In this document: positions 4,668 through 11,180 of the stretch, piece by piece | Position numbering within the stretch: position 1 is the first letter of the stretch | Layout: each line of letters begins with the position of its first letter | NCBI GenBank assembly: GCA_964543485.1 | Contig: CAZIYI010000015.1 | Location: 1-11,195, forward strand | Source: UBA2259 sp964543485 | Lineage (GTDB): Bacteria; Patescibacteriota; Dojkabacteria; SC72 | Reading direction: 5' to 3' | Length of the DNA stretch: 11,195 nt | Made by a program: the position numbers and the translations under genes | Notes under the pieces: generated by a model | What the model was told of the DNA's origin: nothing | Databases searched by the model: none | Seen by the model: only the letters and a program-made list of their open reading frames with translations

Positions 4668-5510
4668 ATGGTAGATATTAAATATACTCAAAACTTATAC
4701 ATTAACAAAGAAAATCTAAAAAGAGTTATAGATGCTATAAATTTAAATAGCTTTGATACTGTAATTGACATAGGAGCAGGTAAGGGTTTTATAACACAAG
4801 AATTAGTAAAACATTGTGACAATGTAATTGCGTATGAATTAGATTCAAAATATTTTGGTATATTGGAAGAACTATTTAAAGATAATCCTAATGTTGTTTT
4901 AAAGAATGAGAATTTCCTTACCTCTACATTACCAAATAAAGAATACAAAGTATTTGCAAATATACCTTTTTCTTTAACATCAGATATCATTAACAAGATT
5001 ACAGAGACAGATTCTAAATTAACAGAGGCGTACCTATTTGTTCAAAAGGAATCCAGTGAAAGATATGTGGGTATATTAAAAAACACACAGATAGCTACAA
5101 TACTTTCTTCAATTTATGATTTATGTATTACTGAGGATTTTGAAAAGAGAGATTTTAATCCCATACCTTCTGTAGATGTCGTTTTACTCAAGATTATGAA
5201 GAAAGATAACCCTGAAATAGAGTTCAAATTATATAGAGACTTTATTACATATATTTTTAACCAAATGAATGGGAATGTGTTAGATACATTAAAAAAGCTT
5301 TTTACATCTAATCAGTTGAAACATATAAGAGTTCAATTGGAAAGGAATAGTTATTATGTACCCTCTGATATACCTTCTGAATATTATTTAGATATATTCC
5401 AATATTTTAAGACTAATGGTGTGGATTATAGGAAGAGGGTTAATGGATATTATACAAAGCATATAAATCAACACATAGGTAGAGAGAAAGTAAATAGGAC
5501 AAGGATATAA
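4668..5510 (+). CDS. Cassette gene 3: rRNA adenine N6-dimethyltransferase, Erm/KsgA family
   Basis: Enzymes of this family use S-adenosylmethionine to methylate an rRNA adenine: KsgA acts on 16S rRNA in ribosome maturation, Erm on A2058 of 23S rRNA and so gives macrolide-lincosamide-streptogramin B resistance. The 280-residue protein starts with TQNLYINKENLKRVIDAI, then motif I IDIGAGKGFIT (33-43), the acidic ribose ligand YELD (Glu57), a motif III-like NENFL (81-84) and the catalytic motif NIPF (98-101) followed by SLTSDIINKI, which resembles Erm more than KsgA. The Asp that usually contacts the SAM adenine in this family appears as Asn82. The C-terminal part (about 180-280) is longer than in ErmC-type proteins and is basic at its end. 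A housekeeping KsgA would not be expected inside a cassette array; resistance is an inference only. Confidence 0.88.
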   Translation: MVDIKYTQNLYINKENLKRVIDAINLNSFDTVIDIGAGKGFITQELVKHCDNVIAYELDSKYFGILEELFKDNPNVVLKNENFLTSTLPNKEYKVFANIPFSLTSDIINKITETDSKLTEAYLFVQKESSERYVGILKNTQIATILSSIYDLCITEDFEKRDFNPIPSVDVVLLKIMKKDNPEIEFKLYRDFITYIFNQMNGNVLDTLKKLFTSNQLKHIRVQLERNSYYVPSDIPSEYYLDIFQYFKTNGVDYRKRVNGYYTKHINQHIGREKVNRTRI

Positions 5511-5513
5511 ATA

Positions 5514-5547
5514 ATGGTGGGCTAAACTTTCTCGCATGGAACTTAAA
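5514..5547 (+). repeat. Array repeat copy D
   Basis: ATGGTGGGC, TAAACTTTCTC, GCATGGAACTTAAA, preceded by AATA. It begins three bases after the stop of the Erm-like gene, leaving no room for a terminator in front of it. Its right part is identical to copy B. Confidence 0.85.
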
Positions 5548-5565
5548 AACAGAATAATTATGATT

Positions 5566-5970
5566 CTACTTATTTAAAAAATATGAGTCCGTTATCCATT
5601 TGAGCAATTCTTTGTCTATATCTTCCTCATCTTTTAACTCAACGTAGTACAAGTTTCTGTTAGTAGACAACTTCTCTTGTTTTATTATTCTTTCACTATC
5701 AATTTGATAATCTACTCTAAAATCTAACCTAATCTTATCTCTTAATAGCCATACCCCACTAAATGTATAGTTACTTACTAGATGTATACAACATGGTAAA
5801 GATTCTATCTTTATTTTACCTACCTCTTCTTCTATTTCCTTAACAAGTTTCTCAAAGAGATCTCTTGAATAATCCTTGCCCTTAAAGTGTTGTTCAATTG
5901 GATATATAACACAGGAATGAGATTGACTCTTCTTTTTAAATTCTCTTTTACATCTTGGGCATTGCCACAT
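5566..5970 (-). CDS. Cassette gene 4: DUF5655 protein with N-terminal zinc finger
   Basis: The 134-residue protein opens with MWQCPRCKREFKKKSQSHSC, a zinc-binding CxxC...HxC group (Cys4, Cys7, His18, Cys20), followed by the YPIEQHFKGK linker and an alpha/beta domain with FSGVWLLRDKIRLDFRVDYQ, a late YYVELKDEEDIDKELLKWIT segment and a final helix. This arrangement matches DUF5655 proteins as I know them; their molecular role is not established, though the fold and the charged beta surface suggest binding of a nucleic acid or protein partner. It is alone between repeat copy D and tRNA-Val(TAC), is transcribed away from the tRNA on the same strand, and has an extended -10 five bases before its ATG. 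Confidence 0.85.
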   Translation of the reverse strand: MWQCPRCKREFKKKSQSHSCVIYPIEQHFKGKDYSRDLFEKLVKEIEEEVGKIKIESLPCCIHLVSNYTFSGVWLLRDKIRLDFRVDYQIDSERIIKQEKLSTNRNLYYVELKDEEDIDKELLKWITDSYFLNK

Positions 5971-5975
5971 ATTTG

Positions 5976-5984
5976 ATTATATCA
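5976..5984 (-). promoter_or_regulatory. Extended -10 promoter of the DUF5655 gene
   Basis: TGATATAAT on the minus strand, five bases before the ATG at 5970, is the same nonamer at nearly the same distance as in front of the Erm-like gene. The message would be leaderless. Readthrough from the upstream tRNA-Val is a second possible source of transcript. Confidence 0.6.
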
Positions 5985-5997
5985 AAAAGAGAAGGTA

Positions 5998-6006
5998 ATG
6001 GTGGGC
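5998..6006 (+). repeat. Core repeat at the tRNA-Val end (proximal array boundary)
   Basis: ATGGTGGGC is the complement of the tRNA acceptor 3' strand, discriminator, CCA and one further base. It is the fifth site in register with the array. The 25 bases after the core follow the tRNA and not the array consensus. Confidence 0.75.
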
Positions 6007-6075
6007 GATATAGGATTCGAACCTATGACCCCTTCGGTGTAAACGAAGTGCTCTAGCCAGCTGAGCTAATCGCCC
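5999..6075 (-). tRNA. tRNA-Val (anticodon TAC), CCA encoded
   Basis: The minus strand folds as GGGCGAT/ATCGCCC acceptor, TAGCTCAGCTGGCTAGAGC D arm, CTTCG/CGAAG anticodon stem around TTTACAC with anticodon TAC (valine, GUA and wobble), and ATAGG/CCTAT T stem around TTCGAAT. Discriminator A is followed by CCA in the DNA (5999-6001), unlike the other two tRNAs in this window. The final GCCCACCAT is the core of the repeat array, so this gene is the likely attachment site. Confidence 0.97.
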
Positions 6076-6087
6076 TTAACAGAATGT

Positions 6088-6096
6088 ATTTTAACA
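6088..6096 (-). promoter_or_regulatory. Extended -10 promoter of tRNA-Val(TAC)
   Basis: TGTTAAAAT ends 12 bases before the mature 5' end of tRNA-Val. The identical nonamer precedes tRNA-Leu at a similar distance, which supports both. Confidence 0.5.
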
Positions 6097-6107
6097 GAAA
6101 AACCCCT

Positions 6108-6464
6108 TTATTCCAACTCTCCGCATAACCATTCAACCTCTATCTCTCTCGTATTTGTATCAATATGACAGTACATAGGACATAGGTTATCATTCTTCTC
6201 ACTTCCATCTATGGGTATAGTGATTCTACTATTCTCTCTATCACATTCAAATCTATCCTCCTCTAACTCACCCTCATCACTACACTTACTACTTTTAGCC
6301 AATGCAATAGCTTCAATTAATGGTAACTCATTACATACAATATCTTTTTTAGAAAGTACTGATTTAATAGGGTAGATATTTTTGTAGAAATATATAAAGC
6401 CAAATGTAAATGCACAAATGATAAAAAGAATAGTAACAGGCATAAACAATCTCTCCCTATTCAT
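6108..6464 (-). CDS. Membrane-anchored small cysteine-rich protein, unknown function
   Basis: The 118-residue protein has one N-terminal hydrophobic helix (about 7-27, after MNRER), probably an uncleaved signal anchor, then an acidic exported domain with six cysteines (44, 61, 74, 95, 99, 114). CNELPLIEAIALAKSSKC could form a helix tied by a disulfide, and CPMYCHIDTNTREIEVEWLC looks like a closing beta hairpin. The even number of exported cysteines suggests disulfide bonds outside the cytoplasm. No family is recognised. It lies between tRNA-Leu (upstream, 26 bp) and tRNA-Val (downstream, 32 bp) on the same strand. TATACT lies five bases before the ATG, so a leaderless message is possible, as is co-transcription with tRNA-Leu. 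Confidence 0.7.
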   Translation of the reverse strand: MNRERLFMPVTILFIICAFTFGFIYFYKNIYPIKSVLSKKDIVCNELPLIEAIALAKSSKCSDEGELEEDRFECDRENSRITIPIDGSEKNDNLCPMYCHIDTNTREIEVEWLCGELE

Positions 6465-6490
6465 TAGGCAGTATAATCAATATTTAGATA

Positions 6491-6577
6491 TGCCGAGGAC
6501 AGGAGTTGAACCTGCACGAGAGTATAAGTCCCACTACCACCTCAAGGTAGCGTGTCTGCCAATTTCACCACCTCGGC
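6491..6577 (-). tRNA. tRNA-Leu (anticodon GAG)
   Basis: The minus strand folds as an 87-nt tRNA with GCCGAGG/CCTCGGC acceptor, a D arm with GTGAAATTGGCAGAC, anticodon stem CTACC/GGTAG around TTGAGGT (anticodon GAG, leucine CUY), the long variable arm of a class II tRNA and a T arm with TTCAACT. Discriminator A; no CCA is encoded. Confidence 0.96.
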
Positions 6578-6586
6578 TTAGTACAT

Positions 6587-6595
6587 ATTTTAACA
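6587..6595 (-). promoter_or_regulatory. Extended -10 promoter of tRNA-Leu
   Basis: TGTTAAAAT on the minus strand ends nine bases before the mature 5' end of tRNA-Leu. It is the same nonamer as in front of tRNA-Val(TAC). Confidence 0.5.
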
Positions 6596-6688
6596 AAATA
6601 TACTACTTTTTGAAACAACAAATACACTTACTTGCTCAATATCTCTCTTTATGTAAAAATCTATTAGTAATTTACACATCTTTAAAAT

Positions 6689-7960
6689 ATGAAAATTAAA
6701 AATATCCACGCTATTGAAATATTAGACTCAAGAGGTATCCCAACCATATCAACAGAAATAGAGCTTCTAAGTGGAGATAAAGGGAAAGGAGAAGTCCCTA
6801 GTGGTGCATCTACTGGAGATTTAGAGGTACTAGAGTTAAGAGATGGAGACCAAAATAGATACCATGGTAAAGGTGTATTAAAAGCAGTTGAGAATGTTAA
6901 TACCGTAATTAAAGAAAATATCCTAGATAAAGAGTTTGAGAGTCAGAAACACTTTGATGATTTTTTAATAAAGTTAGATGGAACTGAGAATAAGTCTAAA
7001 TTAGGAGGTAACGCTATACTCTCTTGCTCTATGGCTTTTTGCAGAGCAGTATCTCAAAGAGTAGGATTAGAACTCTACGAATATATTGGAATGATATATT
7101 GGGATAAAGAGTACAATGAGAGTAAATTTAAACTACCAAGACCACAGATATTACTTCTTGAAGGTGGTAAACACGGTAACTGGTCAACAGATATACAGGA
7201 GTTCATGGTCATACCTAAAGAGAATGCTTTTTCTAATTTTAAAGAGACACTTAGAGCAGGTAGTGAAATATTCCATACCATTCATGACATATTAAACAGT
7301 AAAGGATACTCAGTTGGTGTTGGATATGAGGGTGCCTTTGCACCAAAAGAGTTCACATCAAACACAGAGGCATTGGATATATTAGTAGAGGGTATTAACA
7401 AAGCTGGCTATGAGGGTAATTTTGAACTTGCTTTAGATGTTGCCTCTTCTGAATTTTTTAACAAAGAGAGTAAAAAGTATGAACTAAAGAGAGAAAACAA
7501 GATAGTTGATTCTAATGAATGGTTTAATATTCAGAAAGAGTGGTATTCACAATACCCTATGTTTTCTATAGAAGACCCTATGGATCAAAGTAGTTGGGAA
7601 GATTGGACACACTTTACATCCCAGTTAGGAAGTAAATATCAGATAGTTGGAGATGATTTACTTGTAACAAACACAAAACTAATTCAAAAAGGAATTGAAA
7701 GTAAAGCAGTAAATGCTGTATTGATAAAGTTAAATCAGATAGGAACAGTATCTGAAACACTTGACGCTATTAGACTTACTACTCAAAACGGTATGCAAGC
7801 TATTGTCTCTCACAGAAGTGGAGAAACCAATGACTCCTTCATAGCTGACCTAGTTGTTGGAACAGACGCCCAACAATCTAAATTTGGAGGTCCTGATAGG
7901 GGAGAGAGACTGGCTAAATACAATAGGTTGCTGGAGATAGAGAATATGTTAGAGAAATAG
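6689..7960 (+). CDS. eno: Enolase (phosphopyruvate hydratase), divergent
   Basis: Enolase interconverts 2-phosphoglycerate and phosphoenolpyruvate in cytoplasmic glycolysis. The 423-residue length is normal. Catalytic and metal residues are in place: mobile loop PSGASTG (37-43), His162, Glu171 in IQEFM, Glu214, Mg ligands Asp250, Glu295 and Asp322, base Lys347 in LIKLNQIGTVSET, HRS 375-377 and Lys398. Several usually invariant neighbours differ: the common D-E-G-G-F around Glu214 is Y-E-G-A-F, the NIINGG-type segment before His162 is LLLEGG, and K-T-G around Lys398 is K-F-G. All residues needed for catalysis remain, so it is probably active, although a related acid-sugar role cannot be excluded. 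It stands alone; a weak TTGCTC/17 bp/AAAAAT promoter-like pair lies at 6632-6660, and no Shine-Dalgarno sequence is visible. Confidence 0.95.
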   Translation: MKIKNIHAIEILDSRGIPTISTEIELLSGDKGKGEVPSGASTGDLEVLELRDGDQNRYHGKGVLKAVENVNTVIKENILDKEFESQKHFDDFLIKLDGTENKSKLGGNAILSCSMAFCRAVSQRVGLELYEYIGMIYWDKEYNESKFKLPRPQILLLEGGKHGNWSTDIQEFMVIPKENAFSNFKETLRAGSEIFHTIHDILNSKGYSVGVGYEGAFAPKEFTSNTEALDILVEGINKAGYEGNFELALDVASSEFFNKESKKYELKRENKIVDSNEWFNIQKEWYSQYPMFSIEDPMDQSSWEDWTHFTSQLGSKYQIVGDDLLVTNTKLIQKGIESKAVNAVLIKLNQIGTVSETLDAIRLTTQNGMQAIVSHRSGETNDSFIADLVVGTDAQQSKFGGPDRGERLAKYNRLLEIENMLEK

Positions 7961-7981
7961 CTTTAACACAAAGGATTTTAA

Positions 7982-8010
7982 TTGACTTAGACACTTACCC
8001 TCTATACAAT
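7982..8010 (+). promoter_or_regulatory. Strong sigma-70 type promoter of the surface-protein operon
   Basis: TTGACT (7982-7987), a spacer of exactly 17 bp and TACAAT (8005-8010) give five of six matches at both boxes. Only eight bases separate the -10 from the ATG at 8019, so transcription should start at or within two bases of the start codon and the message should be leaderless. Confidence 0.75.
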
Positions 8011-8018
8011 TAATCAGT

Positions 8019-9761
8019 ATGCTTAAAATGCTTATCACCTTAAAAAAAGATAGTCATATGGTTTTTTCACATAATATGTTTGTTCTCTTACAAAAACTCA
8101 TTCTCTTTCTCCTATCTCTTTCTTTTTTTCTATTAGTGAAATCATTAATAGTAATTGCAGACCCAATTACTACTGCAGTAACAGTTGGAAATAACCCCCC
8201 AAGTATTACAGATGGACCAAGAGAAAATCCAACAAGCTCTGTAACAACACCCACAGATGTCGGATCTGATACAACCTTTGAAGTAACTGCTATCGATTCA
8301 AACGGTGATGATTACTACTTAATAGTATGTTCATCAGACTCAGTTACACCTGCTAACGGAGGAGCTCCAAGCTGTGGAGCAACAACCTACTGTACTAGCA
8401 CTGCTACAACAAGTGGCTCTCAAGCATCATGTGCTAGAACTGCACTAATTGGAGATGCCGTATCTAATGCATGGTACGCATATGTCTGTGATGGAAACGC
8501 AACTTCTGCAACATGTAATACAACTGGACAACAAGGGACAGGTGATTCTGGTTCACCATTTGAAGTAAATCATGCACCTAGTTTTACAGCTGTAAGTAAT
8601 GATTCTCCAAAAGATCCAGGAGCAACTGTTACATGGAGTACAACTGCTTCAGATAGCACTGATTCCGATACAGTAAAATTAATTGTATGTAAAACAGCAG
8701 GTATTACAGGAGACGCATGTGATGGAGGAGCTGGAGACACATGGTGTTCTAGCTCTCAAGTAGCTTCAAATCCAACTTGTGGATACTCTATTCCATCTGT
8801 AGCTCCTGATGGTTCAAATGATGCATATGTATATATAGTTGATGGTCATAACTTCCCAGCTACAGGGGTATATCAAGCTTCCAATGTTTCCTTTACAATA
8901 AATAATACAGCTCCAGTAGTTTCAACAGTTACAATAAATGGTGGAGTAGCGATAGACTTAACAGAAAGTACAACTAAAGCAGTTACCTTAACTGCAACTG
9001 TTACTGATAACAATAGCTGTTTTGGAGGAGAAATTGCTACAGTATATGGATATGCGTATAGATCAAGTATTACTTATGCTGGATGTGATACAGCAGGAGA
9101 AGCAAACAACGATTACTGCTATCCAGAGATAACATGTACAGTAGTTGGTGGCTCATGTACAGATAATACAGATGCTTCTGCAAACTATACATGTACAGCA
9201 AATATATACTACTACGCTGATCCAACAGATACTGCAACAGAGTATCCCTCTGATACATGGTTAGATACAATTAAAGCAATTGATGATGATACAGCATCTC
9301 ACAACTTAGAAGTATCTACGGGTGTAGAGATGAATTCTTTGATTGGTTTTGAACTCGGATATACAGTAACTGGATCAATTAACTATGGTAACTTAGGTGT
9401 TGGAGAAAAGAATGACCCATTAGACAAAATTACAACGACTACACCAACTGGAAACATCGGTTTAGATCAGGAACACTCAGGAAATAGTATGTGTGTAGAC
9501 TATCCAACATGTTCTGGAGGAACTCCTATAACTGCTAGCTACCAACATTTTGCACTTGCTAGCTCAACTGCTTATGCGTCGGGAACCGCACTTACAGGTT
9601 CTGCTGTAGAGTATGAATTAAATGTTCCGAAAGTAAGAGCTGGTTCAGTAACAACAAAAAATGTTTGGTGGGGTATTGAAATTCCTGCAGGAACAGCATT
9701 AGGAACATACAGTGGTGCTAATACAATATCTGCTGTAAAAGGAGAAACGACTAGCTGGTAA
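8019..9761 (+). CDS. Secreted cysteine-containing multi-domain surface protein
   Basis: The 580-residue protein has an N-terminal signal (hydrophobic core about 21-46, probable cleavage after IVIA, before Asp48) and then a Thr/Ser/Gly/Ala-rich exported part. Three related beta-rich repeats are visible at about 85-185, 200-295 and 320-430; the first two share a LIVC start and a following C-x(5-9)-[YW]C pattern. Cysteines are at 104, 119, 125, 138, 157, 166, 224, 234, 243, 254, 334, 356, 367, 373, 380, 392, 492 and 498: eighteen, an even number, and none in the signal. D-x-D/N-x-D clusters (DSNGDD, DSTDSD, IDDD) could bind calcium. The C-terminal 440-580 forms another beta domain ending GETTSW. 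Ig- or cadherin-like surface or adhesion protein is the best guess. ATGs at 8028 and 8058 are alternative starts, but the promoter favours 8019. Confidence 0.85.
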   Translation: MLKMLITLKKDSHMVFSHNMFVLLQKLILFLLSLSFFLLVKSLIVIADPITTAVTVGNNPPSITDGPRENPTSSVTTPTDVGSDTTFEVTAIDSNGDDYYLIVCSSDSVTPANGGAPSCGATTYCTSTATTSGSQASCARTALIGDAVSNAWYAYVCDGNATSATCNTTGQQGTGDSGSPFEVNHAPSFTAVSNDSPKDPGATVTWSTTASDSTDSDTVKLIVCKTAGITGDACDGGAGDTWCSSSQVASNPTCGYSIPSVAPDGSNDAYVYIVDGHNFPATGVYQASNVSFTINNTAPVVSTVTINGGVAIDLTESTTKAVTLTATVTDNNSCFGGEIATVYGYAYRSSITYAGCDTAGEANNDYCYPEITCTVVGGSCTDNTDASANYTCTANIYYYADPTDTATEYPSDTWLDTIKAIDDDTASHNLEVSTGVEMNSLIGFELGYTVTGSINYGNLGVGEKNDPLDKITTTTPTGNIGLDQEHSGNSMCVDYPTCSGGTPITASYQHFALASSTAYASGTALTGSAVEYELNVPKVRAGSVTTKNVWWGIEIPAGTALGTYSGANTISAVKGETTSW

Positions 9762-9790
9762 TAAATATTAATTTGAGAGATACTTAATTA

Positions 9791-11119
9791 ATGAAGAGTT
9801 GGAGACTATTAAAAAACATAACATTATCAATAATAATACTTATTGGAAGTTATATATCGGTTAATGCTGGATTTGGAGTATCTCCAACAGATATTAATAG
9901 TGAATACCTTAAACCTGGTGCATCCTTTACTCAAGAGTTTACTCTATCCAGATCTGATGCTACTTCAGATATGAATATCCAAATTGTTCCCGATTTAAAA
10001 GATATCGACTCTTGGTTTACTTTTGATCCAGGTAAAACATTTATATTTAAAAGAGGTCAAACTACCCAAAAGTTTAAAGTAATTGTTAAAGTACCTAGTG
10101 ACGCTCAATATACAGACTACAAAGGAGTAATTCGTGTTAATGCTCTACCAACAGATCAAGCAGTAGGAGGAGTCTCCATTACACAGGGTGTTAGACTTGA
10201 TGCTGGTCTTACTGTTACAGAACAAGACATTAGATCACTATCAATTCTCTCTATTAAAGCCCTAGACTCACAAGAGGGCAAACCAATTAGAATAGAGATC
10301 GTTGGACAAAACATTGGTAATGTAGATGCCTCACCTACTCTTAAGGTTACTGTTATGGACATGTTAATGAATGTCGTTGAAGAACATGAGGTAGCTAATT
10401 TTGGATTTGTTAAACCTAATGAAACAACAACATTAATAGCAGAGATAACAAGTAAATTACCAACAGGAGAGTACTTTATTAATGTTCAAGTCCTTCTAGA
10501 TGGTAAAGTTCTCAGAGAGGAGAGATTGGTATTTAATATTGTAAATATCCCTGGTGAGGACAAAGAAGATACCGAGGAAGAGAAAACAGGTTTTCAAATA
10601 GGTTCAATATTTTCAAACTTTAAAGAAACTCTCCCATATATTTTGATCTCAATCATTATTGTATTAGTTGCATATCTTCTCATTACATTAATGTGGAAGA
10701 GAAAAGATTTACAGTATGCTAAAGAAAAAATATGGGCCGTAATGCTTGGAAGTAAGAAATACCCCCGATATGTTCTTTCATTTGTAATCGGCTTACTAAC
10801 TCTTTTGGTATTAATTTTCTATCCATTAGTTTCTCAAGAATCAATAGTTACAGAAGTAAATGAAGAGGGAGAAACTCAGGGTGTTCAAGATATACAAAAT
10901 CCTAATCCATTAAATGTCATTCCTGGAGATAAATTAAAGAAATATGTTATCTATGAAGAAGATGATATTAATTCTAAAGTAATTTATGAAGCCCAAGAGG
11001 GAGAAACCTTTAATGTAATACAAGAAACTGATCAATGGTATACAGTAGAATTAAGTGATACAAGAATTGGATGGCTACAAAAAAACATGGTTAAATCAAC
11101 CACTTCAGAAGAAAGATAA
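9791..11119 (+). CDS. Membrane-anchored surface assembly/anchor protein with C-terminal SH3-like domain
   Basis: The 442-residue protein has a signal peptide (1-26, cleavage after VNA, before GFGVSP), two beta-sandwich domains (about 27-145 and 146-252; the first has FGVSPTDINSEYLKPGASFT, resembling the start of DUF916-like and COG1470-like domains), an acidic linker (254-266), transmembrane helices at about 281-301 and 327-347 with a basic cytoplasmic loop between them, and an outward SH3-like domain (about 383-434, KYVIYEEDDINSKVIYEAQE to IGWLQKNMV). SH3 domains of this type often bind peptidoglycan. It follows the 580-residue protein by 29 bp without a terminator, with GAGAG before the ATG, so the two are likely co-expressed. 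By analogy with WxL proteins and their DUF916 partners, it may hold or assemble the upstream protein on the cell surface; this is inference. Confidence 0.85.
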   Translation: MKSWRLLKNITLSIIILIGSYISVNAGFGVSPTDINSEYLKPGASFTQEFTLSRSDATSDMNIQIVPDLKDIDSWFTFDPGKTFIFKRGQTTQKFKVIVKVPSDAQYTDYKGVIRVNALPTDQAVGGVSITQGVRLDAGLTVTEQDIRSLSILSIKALDSQEGKPIRIEIVGQNIGNVDASPTLKVTVMDMLMNVVEEHEVANFGFVKPNETTTLIAEITSKLPTGEYFINVQVLLDGKVLREERLVFNIVNIPGEDKEDTEEEKTGFQIGSIFSNFKETLPYILISIIIVLVAYLLITLMWKRKDLQYAKEKIWAVMLGSKKYPRYVLSFVIGLLTLLVLIFYPLVSQESIVTEVNEEGETQGVQDIQNPNPLNVIPGDKLKKYVIYEEDDINSKVIYEAQEGETFNVIQETDQWYTVELSDTRIGWLQKNMVKSTTSEER

Positions 11120-11124
11120 ATTAA

Positions 11125-11180
11125 ATATCTTTCTATTAATATATGAATATATTTCATAAATATATACAAAATAAAGATAT
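11125..11180. repeat. AT-rich inverted repeat after the surface operon
   Basis: ATATCTTT (11125-11132) is complementary to AAAGATAT (11173-11180), and inside them TATGAA (11142-11147) pairs with TTCATA (11153-11158) around a five-base loop. There is no GC stem and no clear T-run, so this is a weak candidate for a terminator; in sequence this AT-rich it may be chance. Confidence 0.25.

Larger units (their letters stand above)
3073..6006. mobile_element. Putative gene-cassette array at the 3' end of tRNA-Val(TAC)
   Basis: Five sites sharing ATGGTGGGC start at 3073, 4096, 4597, 5514 and 5998. The first four extend to about 34 bp with GCATGGAACTTAAA always exactly 11 bases further on; the fifth is the tRNA-Val 3' end. 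Each of the four intervals (1023, 501, 917 and 484 bp) contains exactly one gene, in the order plus, minus, plus, minus. The four right-hand sites are preceded by TA (TAATGG), while the leftmost is preceded by AG, as expected if the leftmost site is the original chromosomal junction and the rest carry the element's own end. No integrase is visible. Seen: repeats, spacing, one gene per interval. Inferred: serial site-specific insertion. Confidence 0.65.

Noticed and set aside
3073..5547. Reading the repeats as classical integron attC sites
   Set aside because: They are about 34 bp, have no clear inverted symmetry and no RYYYAAC/GTTRRRY pair at the ends, and no integron integrase is present. 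Only the one-gene-per-repeat layout is alike.
3073..6006. Reading the repeats as a CRISPR array
   Set aside because: The repeat length is suggestive, but the intervals are 484-1023 bp and hold whole genes, and no cas gene is present.
6418..6699. Plus-strand frame of 93 codons through tRNA-Leu
   Set aside because: It begins inside the start of the minus-strand cysteine-rich gene and crosses tRNA-Leu antisense; the MPRTGVEPAR stretch is the usual translation of an antisense tRNA-Leu T arm and end.
9070..9270. Minus-strand frames inside the surface-protein genes (also near 8054 and 10156)
   Set aside because: They are antisense to clear coding sequence, with no domain, start signal or independent support.
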